Part shown: positions 8,591 to 16,204 of the stretch, in pieces
Layout: every line of letters starts with the position of its first letter
How positions within the stretch are numbered: the first letter of the stretch is position 1
NCBI GenBank assembly: GCA_003447235.1
Contig: DLZV01000043.1
Span: forward strand, 1 to 47,716
Direction of reading: 5' to 3'
Source of the DNA: Prevotella sp.
Lineage (GTDB): Bacteria > Bacteroidota > Bacteroidia > Bacteroidales > Bacteroidaceae
DNA: 47,716 bases
Translations under genes and position numbers: made by a program
Notes under the pieces: model-generated
Told to the model about the DNA's origin: nothing
Seen by the model: only the letters and a program-made list of their open reading frames with translations
Database searches by the model: none

Positions 8591-8759
8591 ACATGATAGG
8601 CCGTGTCGTTGTATGCAACTTTGCCTATAGAGAGAGAGACACGTTTGATGTCGGTTGCTCACTTCCAATGTTCACGTTGCCGTTGTGATAAACGGTCAGC
8701 TGGGCAGAGGCGTTCATTGCGCCAAACACCAGCATTGATGCCAAAAGTTTTGTTTTCAT
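8591..8759 (-). pseudogene. Truncated 5' copy of the fibre-like gene
   Basis: The first 45 or so codons from ATG 8759 (signal peptide ending MNASAQ, then 'LTVYHNGNVNIGSEQ') are nearly identical in DNA to the start of the gene at 7118-8266. The reading frame is then broken by two extra bases in an AG dinucleotide run (about 8631-8638) and stops at 8625. Homology fades at about 8590. There is a -7-like TATTTTTG at 8804-8797 upstream. This is a relict of a duplicated gene whose body has been deleted. The minus-strand reading frame continuing upstream to 9059 is not a gene extension, because it runs through the divergent promoter. Confidence 0.7.
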
Positions 8760-8888
8760 GTTGTTAAGTTTTATGGCCTTAAGCCTATTAATGCCGCAAA
8801 AATACGCACAACAAAGCAGTAGCTCATAATAAAAAATAACGGAAATACGGTACTTTTTAACGCACAAACAAAATACACCATATTTTCC

Positions 8889-8919
8889 TTTGTTTTTACC
8901 GCAAAAGTTTATAATTTCG
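8889..8919 (+). promoter_or_regulatory. Promoter of the AraC-type regulator
   Basis: TTTG (8889-8892) and TAATTTCG (8912-8919, one mismatch to TAnnTTTG) are 19 bp apart. This places transcription start at about 8925, downstream of the possible ATG at 8890, and so supports ATG 8947 as the true start. Confidence 0.6.
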
Positions 8920-8946
8920 CACCGTATAAAAATAACAATCGAAAAA

Positions 8947-9870
8947 ATGGACCAGCATATACTTGAAAAAAGAGCCATTTCATCCAAGAAATACACATAT
9001 TTGCAGTATAGCCTGGCTTCAGCGCTATCTAAATCCTCGTTTTTTTGCATCACAACCATTCAAGACGCAATAGAGTTGTACCCAGATCCTTGGTACGAAA
9101 TGCACTCACATCGTTTTTACAGCATTTTCTGGTTTCACTCGGGAGAGGGCACCCATATCGTAGATTTTGACGAGTATAATATAGAAAAAGACTCCATTTT
9201 CTTCTTGTCTCCGAAACACCTCCATACCTTCCGTCACCTCAAAGACATCAATGGGATATGTATTATTTTCACGGAAGACTTGTTATTGCATTTAGGCACC
9301 GAACTGCTCAATTGCATAAAAGCGAAACTATTCTATCCCATCCATGGCGTATCACATTGCACCCTTCAGGAAAATGCAAAAAAGAAAATAGAACGTTACG
9401 CCAAACTTCTACAAGAAGAGTCTGAATCAAACACAAAGGACACTTCGCTAAAAGACAACTTCTTAGCCTCGGCTCTGTCACTATTTCTCATTGACATCAT
9501 AAGATGGGGAGACTGGGAAGAGGCCGGTAAACTAAATGTAAACTCAGACCCTCATCGAACCTATTGTCTTTTTGTCGATTTGATCGAGAAGAACTTCGCG
9601 AAACATCATTCCGTGAAGTTCTACACAGAAACGATGAGAATTTCGCAAACAACACTTGCAGCACATACTCAACAATATGCAAAAACAAGCCCTTTAAAAC
9701 TAATCAACGACCGTATTATCTTGGAAGCCAAGCGTATGATTCGCTACAGCGATTTGAGAATAAAAGAGATCGCTTTCGACTTAGGATTCAAGGATGATTC
9801 TTACTTCATAAAACTTTTCAAACGAAACGTAGGAATGTCTCCTATTGAGTTTCGGGAAAAAGAGAAATAG
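8947..9870 (+). CDS. AraC family transcriptional regulator
   Basis: A 307-residue cytoplasmic regulator. The N-terminal part (about 1-165) looks like a cupin-type sensing domain ('YEMHSHRFYSIFWFHSGEGTHIVDF...FFLSPKHLHTF'), with His and Phe spacing typical of AraC ligand domains. The C-terminal 100 residues are an AraC double helix-turn-helix: 'IKEIAFDLGFKDDSYFIKLFKRNVGMSPIEFR' spans the second HTH (shown in two parts: IKEIAFDLGFKD, then DSYFIKLFKRNVGMSP). Start chosen at ATG 8947 because the promoter overlaps the earlier ATG. It is divergent from the fibre/peptidase operon, with the decayed fibre gene in between, so it may control that operon. It is clearly AT-rich compared with the citrate genes next door, consistent with acquisition. 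Confidence 0.88.
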   Translation: MDQHILEKRAISSKKYTYLQYSLASALSKSSFFCITTIQDAIELYPDPWYEMHSHRFYSIFWFHSGEGTHIVDFDEYNIEKDSIFFLSPKHLHTFRHLKDINGICIIFTEDLLLHLGTELLNCIKAKLFYPIHGVSHCTLQENAKKKIERYAKLLQEESESNTKDTSLKDNFLASALSLFLIDIIRWGDWEEAGKLNVNSDPHRTYCLFVDLIEKNFAKHHSVKFYTETMRISQTTLAAHTQQYAKTSPLKLINDRIILEAKRMIRYSDLRIKEIAFDLGFKDDSYFIKLFKRNVGMSPIEFREKEK

Positions 9871-9878
9871 CTGAACTT

Positions 9879-10057
9879 GACATCCTCCGTTTTCGGCAGT
9901 TGTCTTAGCGTAAGCGTATCAATCGACATCTATTCTCTCCATTCTCAGTACCGCTTTTTGTACTACCTGCCTGGTACTGAAGTGTCACTTGCCTGGTACT
10001 GGAGTGTCAGTATGCTTGGACTATAGTGTCACTTACGTTCTACTGGATAGGTTCTCA
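9879..10057 (+). repeat. 179-bp dispersed element, copy 1
   Basis: This is aligned without gaps to 44726-44904 (same strand), with about 16 differences, nearly all transitions. It contains three imperfect 22-bp tandem units starting at 9968, 9990 and 10013 (pattern TGCYTGGWCTRDAGTGTCAC) and a CAGTACC/GGTACTG inverted pair. No open reading frame was seen. It starts 9 bp after the AraC gene stop. It could be a MITE-like element, an insertion sequence remnant, or a structured RNA. Confidence 0.8.
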
Positions 10058-10118
10058 CTTCATTTTCCGGATGGACCATAGACAAACCTTTTCGGGGAAA
10101 ATAAAAGTATGGTATAAC

Positions 10119-10164
10119 AATAAAAATCCGACCTTACCACACTGCGGCAGGTCGGATTTTTATT
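10119..10164. terminator. Terminator of the citrate operon
   Basis: A 16-bp perfect stem (AATAAAAATCCGACCT at 10119-10134, complement at 10149-10164) with A and T tracts on both sides lies 22 bp past the isocitrate dehydrogenase stop. It is symmetrical and likely works in both directions. Confidence 0.85.
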
Positions 10165-10186
10165 ATAATCCCAATAGATCGTCTTT

Positions 10187-11401
10187 TTACTTGCTCAGAC
10201 GCTCCTCAAGGTGCTTGCGGATGGTCTGGATGAAGACGAGCGAGTTGACAGCCTTGGCCTCGACGCCCTCCATGAGGTTGACGAGGTCCTTGGTGACGAT
10301 ACCGCTGTTCATCGTGTCGAAGCAAGCGCCCTCCAGCTGGTCGCCGAAGTTGACGAGAGCCTGGATGCCGTCCTTCTCACCACGCTTGCGGAGCGCGCCG
10401 CTCCAAGCGAAGATCGTAGCGATCGGGTTGGTGGAAGTCTCCTCGCCGGCGAGGTACTTGTAGTAGTGGCGGGTGACGGTGCCGTGGGCAGCCTCGTACT
10501 CGTAGTTGCCATCGGGGCTGACGAGGACAGAGGTCATCATGGCGAGAGAACCGAAGGCGGTGGAGACCATGTCGCTCATGACGTCGCCATCGTAGTTCTT
10601 GCAAGCCCAGATGAAGCCGCCCTTGCTGCGTACTACGCGGGCAACAGCGTCGTCGATGAGGGTGTAGAAATACTCCAGGCCAGCCTGCTCGAACTTCTCC
10701 TTGTAGCACTCCTCATAGACCTCGTTGAAGATGATGCGGAACTGAGCGTCGTACTTCTTAGAGATCGTGTCCTTGGTAGCGAACCAGAGATCCTGGTGGA
10801 CGTCGAGCGCGTAGGTGAAGCAAGCGTGAGCGAAGGAACGGATAGACTTATCGACGTTGTGCATGCCCTGGATGACGCCCGGGCCGTCGAACTCGTGGAT
10901 AACAACCTCTTCCTTCTTGCCGCTCTTGCCCTCGAAGACGAGCTTGGCAACGCCAGCCTCTTCGCAGCGCACCTCTACGCCTTTATAGACGTCGCCATAG
11001 GCGTGACGGGCGATGGTGATGGGCTTCTCCCAAGAGCGAACCTGCGGCTTGATGCTCGGCAGCTGGATCGGAGCGCGGAACACCGTACCGTCGAGGATGG
11101 AACGAATCGTGCCGTTGGGGCTCTTCCACATCTGGTGGAGCTTGTACTCGTCCATACGCTGGTGGTTCGGAGTGATCGTGGCGCACTTCACGGCCACGCC
11201 ATACTTCTTGTTGGCGTTGGCAGCGTCGATCGTCACCTGGTCGTTGGTCTGGTCGCGGTAGGGAAGACCGAGGTCATAGTACTCGCTCTTGAGGTCAACG
11301 AACGGAAGGATCAGCTCGTCCTTGATCATCTTCCACAGAATTCGGGTCATCTCATCACCGTCCATCTCAACGATAGGGGTGGTCATCTGAATTTTTTCCA
11401 T
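10187..11401 (-). CDS. icd: Isocitrate dehydrogenase (NADP-dependent, dimeric eukaryotic-like type)
   Basis: A 404-residue cytoplasmic enzyme that oxidises isocitrate to 2-oxoglutarate and CO2, making NADPH. Full-length similarity to the dimeric type II IDH family: substrate-binding 'SPNGTIRSILDGTVFR' at 94-109, the metal-binding 'LIDDAVA' and 'DGDVMSD' at about 248-254 and 271-277, and cofactor-binding 'AAHGTVTRHY' followed by 'NPIATIFAW'. Start chosen at ATG 11401 (MEKIQMTTPIVEMDGDEMTR); an open frame runs upstream to 11515 but is unlike the family. Last gene of the citrate operon, 130 bp after aconitase with no promoter seen in the gap. It supplies 2-oxoglutarate for glutamate synthesis. 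Confidence 0.93.
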   Translation of the reverse strand: MEKIQMTTPIVEMDGDEMTRILWKMIKDELILPFVDLKSEYYDLGLPYRDQTNDQVTIDAANANKKYGVAVKCATITPNHQRMDEYKLHQMWKSPNGTIRSILDGTVFRAPIQLPSIKPQVRSWEKPITIARHAYGDVYKGVEVRCEEAGVAKLVFEGKSGKKEEVVIHEFDGPGVIQGMHNVDKSIRSFAHACFTYALDVHQDLWFATKDTISKKYDAQFRIIFNEVYEECYKEKFEQAGLEYFYTLIDDAVARVVRSKGGFIWACKNYDGDVMSDMVSTAFGSLAMMTSVLVSPDGNYEYEAAHGTVTRHYYKYLAGEETSTNPIATIFAWSGALRKRGEKDGIQALVNFGDQLEGACFDTMNSGIVTKDLVNLMEGVEAKAVNSLVFIQTIRKHLEERLSK

Positions 11402-11471
11402 TGCTTTGTAGGAATTTACTTTTTTATTAGTAATTGATTGATTCTTTGATGATATCTTCGTGCTGGCACGT

Positions 11472-11502
11472 GGCGGGAGGGCCGTCAGAGGCCCGCCCCG
11501 CC
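11472..11502 (-). promoter_or_regulatory. GC-rich intercistronic hairpin between aconitase and icd
   Basis: GGCGGGAGGGCC (11472-11483) pairs with GGCCCGCCCCGCC (11490-11502), with small bulges and a 6-nt loop. No T tract follows on the minus strand, so it is more likely an mRNA processing or stability element than a terminator. This is inference from base pairing only. Confidence 0.45.
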
Positions 11503-11531
11503 CGTGGCCGGACAAACATATTTTTTGCTGT

Positions 11532-13775
11532 TTACTTGTTGTGCTCCTTGTAATAGTTGATCAAGCAACCATCGGCCAGGATGGTGCGCTCGTCCTCGGT
11601 GAGGTTCTGGAAGAGCAGGTGGATGGGCTTCACGCCATTCTTGGTGATGACCTGAGCGTCGATCTCCTCCTTGCCGTCGAGGATGGCCTGGCGGATGCCG
11701 GGCACGAAGACCATGTCGCCCACCTCATACTGGAACTCGGTGTCCTTGCTGATGGTGAAGGGCACGATACCCCAGTTGATGCAGTTGCTGCGATAGCGCT
11801 TCGTGGCATACTCGTAGCAGATGTTGGCGTCGCCACCGAGCACCTTCTGGCAAGAGGCAGCCTGCTCGCGGGCAGAACCGTCGCCGGGCTTGTTGGCGAA
11901 GACGCAGGAACCGAAGGACGTGGTCTCCACGGAGGCGCCGACCTGCTTGAGGGCGGCGAGGATGTGGTCAGAGGCCTTGCCGGCGCGACGGTCGCGGTCC
12001 AGCTGCTGGATCTCCTTGCTACGGCCGACATACTCGGGCACGCGGCGGGAGAGGGCAAACTCGGAGAGGCGCAGCGGGTTGGAACGGTAGCTGGAAGTCT
12101 CGCCGGAGGGAATCAGCTCGTCGGTCGTCGTGACGGGGTCGTGGATGACGGCAGCCAGCTCGACCAGCATGTTCTCCTGCATCGGGTACATCTCGGGCCA
12201 GTCCTTGATGTTGGGACCGTAGCGGAGCGGCTGCTCGGCGTCGGCCTTGCCATAGCCTCTATAGACGCGATGCTCGTAGATCTTGTCGTCGAAGCTGTAG
12301 GGCTTGTAGTCGGCCTCGTACTCGATGTCGGTGGCGGCGGTGATGACACCACCATTGGCTGCGGAGGCAGCGATGCTGCGGGCATCCATCAGGGCGACCA
12401 TGGAGATCTGGCCCTGGCCCGGCTTGGAACCCTCGCGGTTGGGGAAGTTGCGCGTGGTGTGGCGGATGCTCAGACCGTTGTTGGAAGGCACGTCGCCGGC
12501 ACCGAAGCACGGACCGCAGAAGGCGGGCTTGATGACGACACCGGCCTCGATGAGGTCGCTTGTCACGCCGGCACGGTTGGCAGCGATATAGACGGGAGAA
12601 GACTGCGGATAGGCCGAGCAAGAGAAGTAGTCGTTGCCGGCAGACTGGCCGCGCAGGATGGCGGCAGCCTCGCAGAGGTTCTCATAGGTACCACCGGAGC
12701 AACCGGCGATGATGCCCTGGTCGGCATAGACCTTGCCGTCGCGGATCTTGCTCACCAAGTCGGGGTGCACCTTGTCGCCGAAGCGGCGCTTCGTGTCTTC
12801 CTCCACACGGCGCAGCACGGTCTCGGGATCGGCCTGCAGCTCGTGGATGGAGACAGCGTTGGAGGGATGGTAAGGCAGGGCGATCATAGACTCCTGCTTG
12901 GAGAGGTCGATGCGCACCATGCTATCGTAGTAGGCCACCTTGCCCGGGCGCAGCTCCTTGTAGTCCTCAGGACGACGGTGGAGCTCATAGTGCTCGCGGA
13001 CCTTCTCGTCCGTCACCCAGATAGAGCTCAGACAGGTGGTCTCGGTAGTCATCACGTCGATGCCGTTGCGGAAATCGACAGAAAGGTTGGCGACACCGGG
13101 GCCGGCAAACTCCAGCACCTTGTTCTTGACAAAGCCGCTCTCGAAGACGGCCTTGACAAGCGAGATGGCGACGTCGTGGGGACCGATACCGTGGCGCGGC
13201 GTGCCCTCAAGCCAAACGAGGACCACCTCGGGGGCGTTGATGTCCCAGGTGTTGCGGAGGAGCTGCTTGACAAGCTCACCACCACCCTCGCCGACACCCA
13301 TGTTGCCCAGAGAGCCATAGCGGGTGTGGGAATCGGAACCGAGAATCATATTGCCGCACTTCACCATCTCCTCGCGGGCAAACTGGTGAATGACGGCCTG
13401 GTTGGCGGGTACGTAGATACCGCCGTATTTCTTTGCTGCAGAAAGACCAAAGACGTGGTCGTCCTCATTGATGGTGCCACCGACGGCGCACAAAGAGTTG
13501 TGGCAGTTGGTCATGGCGTACGGCAGGGGGAACTTCGTCAGGCCGCTGGCGCGAGCCGTCTGAATGATACCTACATACGTAATGTCGTGCGACATCATCG
13601 CATCAAAGCGGATGTGCATCTCCTTGCCCTTGCCACCATTGACGTCATGGGCACGCAGAATGCCGTAGGTGATGGTGTTCTCACGAGCCTCGTCGGCCGA
13701 GGGCATACCCGTTGTATCCTCAACCACCTTCTGGCCGTCGAGCAGATACACTCCATGTTTGATCAGTTCAACCAT
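11532..13775 (-). CDS. acn: Aconitate hydratase
   Basis: A 747-residue cytoplasmic [4Fe-4S] enzyme that interconverts citrate and isocitrate. The cluster ligands are visible as C359 (AGCSGG), C420 and C423 (FCGPCFG). The substrate-binding 'GSDSHT' lies at 146-151, and the C-terminal swivel domain contains 'GSCVFANKPGDGS.REQA' and 'RSNCINWGI'. The length and sequence fit the Bacteroidetes aconitase type. It lies 69 bp after the citCG fusion and 130 bp before icd. The citrate lyase genes upstream make this a site where citrate can be sent either to cleavage or to oxidation. No separate promoter was found in front of it. Confidence 0.93.
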   Translation of the reverse strand: MVELIKHGVYLLDGQKVVEDTTGMPSADEARENTITYGILRAHDVNGGKGKEMHIRFDAMMSHDITYVGIIQTARASGLTKFPLPYAMTNCHNSLCAVGGTINEDDHVFGLSAAKKYGGIYVPANQAVIHQFAREEMVKCGNMILGSDSHTRYGSLGNMGVGEGGGELVKQLLRNTWDINAPEVVLVWLEGTPRHGIGPHDVAISLVKAVFESGFVKNKVLEFAGPGVANLSVDFRNGIDVMTTETTCLSSIWVTDEKVREHYELHRRPEDYKELRPGKVAYYDSMVRIDLSKQESMIALPYHPSNAVSIHELQADPETVLRRVEEDTKRRFGDKVHPDLVSKIRDGKVYADQGIIAGCSGGTYENLCEAAAILRGQSAGNDYFSCSAYPQSSPVYIAANRAGVTSDLIEAGVVIKPAFCGPCFGAGDVPSNNGLSIRHTTRNFPNREGSKPGQGQISMVALMDARSIAASAANGGVITAATDIEYEADYKPYSFDDKIYEHRVYRGYGKADAEQPLRYGPNIKDWPEMYPMQENMLVELAAVIHDPVTTTDELIPSGETSSYRSNPLRLSEFALSRRVPEYVGRSKEIQQLDRDRRAGKASDHILAALKQVGASVETTSFGSCVFANKPGDGSAREQAASCQKVLGGDANICYEYATKRYRSNCINWGIVPFTISKDTEFQYEVGDMVFVPGIRQAILDGKEEIDAQVITKNGVKPIHLLFQNLTEDERTILADGCLINYYKEHNK

Positions 13776-13844
13776 AATAGAAATGACTTTTTGTTATTTA
13801 ATAGAATTATTATTTTCTGTTCTTGATATGAATGGCGCCCGCTC

Positions 13845-15590
13845 CTATCGGAGGATGGCGTTGATGAGAATCGTCAGCGAGAGCATATCGGCGCAGCCAC
13901 CCGGCGAGATGTTGTGGCGGATGAACTCGGCGTCGGCCTCGCGAAGCGAATTGACGGAGAACCGCTGGAGCAGCTCGCCGCTCGACCGGCGCACAATCTC
14001 GGCCGTCTCGGCATCCGTGCGGTAATAGATGTTGGTGTCCTGCAGCATCGACATGATCTTGAGCAGCGTGCGGTGGGCGCGGTGCGGGTCCTCGCGCAGC
14101 TTGCGGTAGTAGGGACCCCAGGTCTCGAAGAGGTCGGGATAGCCCTCGACGGCGTTCTCTCGCGCGCCCTTGACGCGGGCCTTGGCGACGACCTCGGCGC
14201 CATGGGTGTCGGCGGAGGGAGGGAAGCCCGCCGCTATCTCCTGGATCATCTGCTGCAGACGCTCCTTGCGCACCTCCTGGCCCTCGTGGGCGTAGAGCCA
14301 CATGGCGGCGGCGACGGTGATGCCGAGAGCAAACAGGGCGCCGCGGTGGGTGTTGACCCCGTGGGTGGTGCGCAGCATGGCGGCCTCGGCCTCGATGCCG
14401 ATGCGCTGCACGTCGGCCGTGGTGAGCTGGTCCGCGGACAGGCCGAGCTGGGCCAGCCGGACGAAATACGGGCGCAGCGACTTGATACTGCGCTCCATGA
14501 GGATATAGTCCATGTCGGTATGGGCCCCGGAGTTGTCCTTGTCGACCAGTCCGGGCTTCGGCGTGGTGTCGAGCTCCTGCTGGAGCGCATCGACGGCAAA
14601 CTTGGCCATGATGTAGGGCTGGGTCGTGGGGGGCACGAGCTGCATGGCGGCATGGAGCTTGTTGTTCTCGATAAAGGCCCGGGTGCGCGAGGCGCTGATG
14701 GGCTTCTCCTCCAGCTCCTTGCGCTCGATCTGTACGACCTCGATGCCGCTCTTCGGCAGCAGCTCGGTCATCATCTCGTTGTAGCGGCGCGTCAGCGGGT
14801 CGAAAGGCTCGGTGCCGACGAAGCGCACCGTGGCGCCCAGGGCGGGGGCCAGGTAGCGGGCAAAGATCTGGAGATCCAGTTCGATCTGATTCTCCGAAGC
14901 CTTGTCGAGCTGCTTGAGGAAATAGGTGGGGAATGTGGCCTGGGAGATGGCATAGGCGCTGCCTTCGCAGACGGTCACATTGGCGAGGTCGGCGGTGCCG
15001 AGACGGATCATCTCCCGCCGCTCCTCGTAGTTGAAGTTGCGATTATTCTCCTTGAGGGGAATAACGTATAGGTTGTCCACTTGCTTGGAAGCCTCCTCGA
15101 TGAGGTAGCGGTGGCCGCGGGTGAAGGGGTTGCAGTTCATCACGATCACGCCCGACTTGCCGGGGCGTGCCAGCCGCTCCAGGCTCAGCAGATAGTCCCG
15201 CAACGGCATCTGTCCGTTCTCCATGAAGACCACGCTGTCGGTCTCGGCCAGGGTCTCGAAGGCCAGGCTCTCGAAAACGGCTTTGTTGCTGGGTTTGGTG
15301 AAGACTTTCACCGTGGGGTAGCCCCGACGCTGCACGATGACCATCAGATGGGACACCAGGCGGTTGGCCAGGTGCTCGTCCTCCATGCCCTCCTTGACGG
15401 CGATGCAACGGATGGCGTCGCCCAAGAGGCCTCCGACGGCCAGCATCTCGTCGCCACCACAGGGGTAGATGGCCTCGTAGTAATCGACCTTGTCGAGTCG
15501 CAAGGTGCGCTTCCCGAGAAACTCTTCCACCTTGCGGCGCGCCGGTCCATAACCGATGGGCACTTCTCTTATCTCGTAGTCGGCATACAT
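13845..15590 (-). CDS. citCG: CitC-CitG fusion: citrate lyase ligase / triphosphoribosyl-dephospho-CoA synthase
   Basis: A 581-residue bifunctional maturation protein for citrate lyase. Residues 1-325 are [citrate (pro-3S)-lyase] ligase (CitC): a GNAT-like N-terminal part (about 35-120) and a nucleotidyltransferase part with 'NPFTRGH' at 154-160 and 'ISASRTR' at 298-304. It uses ATP and acetate to acetylate the prosthetic group of CitD. Residues 328-581 are CitG, with 'TTPKPGLVDKDNSGAHTDMD' at 342-361 and 'THGVNTHRGALF'. CitG makes 2'-(5''-triphosphoribosyl)-3'-dephospho-CoA from ATP and dephospho-CoA. The fusion is in one frame with no break. The gene starts 5 bp after citX, so the two are tightly coupled. 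CitG is more often separate or fused to CitX. Confidence 0.92.
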   Translation of the reverse strand: MYADYEIREVPIGYGPARRKVEEFLGKRTLRLDKVDYYEAIYPCGGDEMLAVGGLLGDAIRCIAVKEGMEDEHLANRLVSHLMVIVQRRGYPTVKVFTKPSNKAVFESLAFETLAETDSVVFMENGQMPLRDYLLSLERLARPGKSGVIVMNCNPFTRGHRYLIEEASKQVDNLYVIPLKENNRNFNYEERREMIRLGTADLANVTVCEGSAYAISQATFPTYFLKQLDKASENQIELDLQIFARYLAPALGATVRFVGTEPFDPLTRRYNEMMTELLPKSGIEVVQIERKELEEKPISASRTRAFIENNKLHAAMQLVPPTTQPYIMAKFAVDALQQELDTTPKPGLVDKDNSGAHTDMDYILMERSIKSLRPYFVRLAQLGLSADQLTTADVQRIGIEAEAAMLRTTHGVNTHRGALFALGITVAAAMWLYAHEGQEVRKERLQQMIQEIAAGFPPSADTHGAEVVAKARVKGARENAVEGYPDLFETWGPYYRKLREDPHRAHRTLLKIMSMLQDTNIYYRTDAETAEIVRRSSGELLQRFSVNSLREADAEFIRHNISPGGCADMLSLTILINAILR

Positions 15591-15595
15591 AAGCG

Positions 15596-16105
15596 TCAGT
15601 TTTCAGCGTTAAACTCTCTCACCATCTCGTCGATGCGCTGGAGAATCTCCTCCTGCGTGTGGGTATGATTGCGCATGCACCAGCGGGCCTCCTGATCGCA
15701 GAGCAGGCAGCGGCGCGGCGCGAAACCAACGTCGGTGCGCGAGAGAGGGGTGGCGTCGGACTGGATGACATCGAGGTCAAAAAGCCGACCCAGGGGATGG
15801 AAATCCTCGATGCCGCACATCTGGCGCTTCACGCTGCGCGCCTCGGCACGCACGATCCAATAGGCCTCGTAGCCCGTCGGCGCGTCGTTGGTGTAGCGGA
15901 GCACCACTTTCGGACCCAGAAAGGCCTGGACGGCAGCCTCGGCAGCACGGGCGATGACGCGCGTGTGGGCATTGCGCTTGACGCGGCCCGGCATGACGAC
16001 GGTCAGCACGACAAGCGTCTGGCCAGGAAACTCCTGCAAAAGGCGCCTCTCCCTGTCCCACCGCTGGTCGCGGCTCTTCAATAGCTGTTCGAGCGTGATT
16101 TCCAT
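15596..16105 (-). CDS. citX: Citrate lyase holo-ACP synthase CitX
   Basis: A 169-residue cytoplasmic transferase that attaches the phosphoribosyl-dephospho-CoA group, made by the CitG part of the next gene, to the serine of CitD. Family motifs are 'GYEAYWIV', 'EDFHPLGRLFDLDVI' (about 100-114), 'LSRTDVGFAPRRCLLC' and a final 'C-R-H' region. Start chosen at ATG 16105; an in-frame TTG at 16108 is less likely. A strong hairpin lies between citF and this gene, which could lower its expression relative to the structural subunits. It is followed after 5 bp by citCG. Confidence 0.93.
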   Translation of the reverse strand: MEITLEQLLKSRDQRWDRERRLLQEFPGQTLVVLTVVMPGRVKRNAHTRVIARAAEAAVQAFLGPKVVLRYTNDAPTGYEAYWIVRAEARSVKRQMCGIEDFHPLGRLFDLDVIQSDATPLSRTDVGFAPRRCLLCDQEARWCMRNHTHTQEEILQRIDEMVREFNAEN

Positions 16106-16140
16106 CAACGTATGGTTGTTTTTTTTAAATCAATAAGGGA

Positions 16141-16189
16141 GGAGAGGGATTGGCCATGCACCAGGGCAGGCCAATCGCCATCTTCTCCT
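16141..16189 (-). promoter_or_regulatory. Intercistronic hairpin between citF and citX
   Basis: GATTGGCC (16148-16155) pairs perfectly with GGCCAATC (16169-16176), and the flanks GGAGA (16141-16145) and TCTCC (16184-16188) extend the stem. It lies just past the citF stop with no strong T tract on the minus strand. A plausible role is partial termination or RNA stabilisation that keeps structural subunits above maturation enzymes. Confidence 0.5.
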
Positions 16190-16204
16190 ATTTTGTATGA
16201 AGGA

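Noticed and set aside
8890..8946. Earlier ATG for the AraC gene
   Set aside because: It lies between the -33 and -7 boxes of the promoter, so it would not be on the transcript.
8625..9059. 144-codon minus frame as a full gene
   Set aside because: Only the last 44 codons match the fibre gene; the upstream part runs through the AraC promoter and coding start and has no ribosome-site logic.
9497..9688. 63-codon minus frame inside the AraC gene
   Set aside because: Shadow of a recognised regulator gene.
11460..13826. 788-codon open frame on the + strand across the aconitase gene
   Set aside because: It is antisense to a gene with all aconitase motifs; the long frame results from high GC at third codon positions. 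The protein is low-complexity (V/L/A/G/D) and has no domain.
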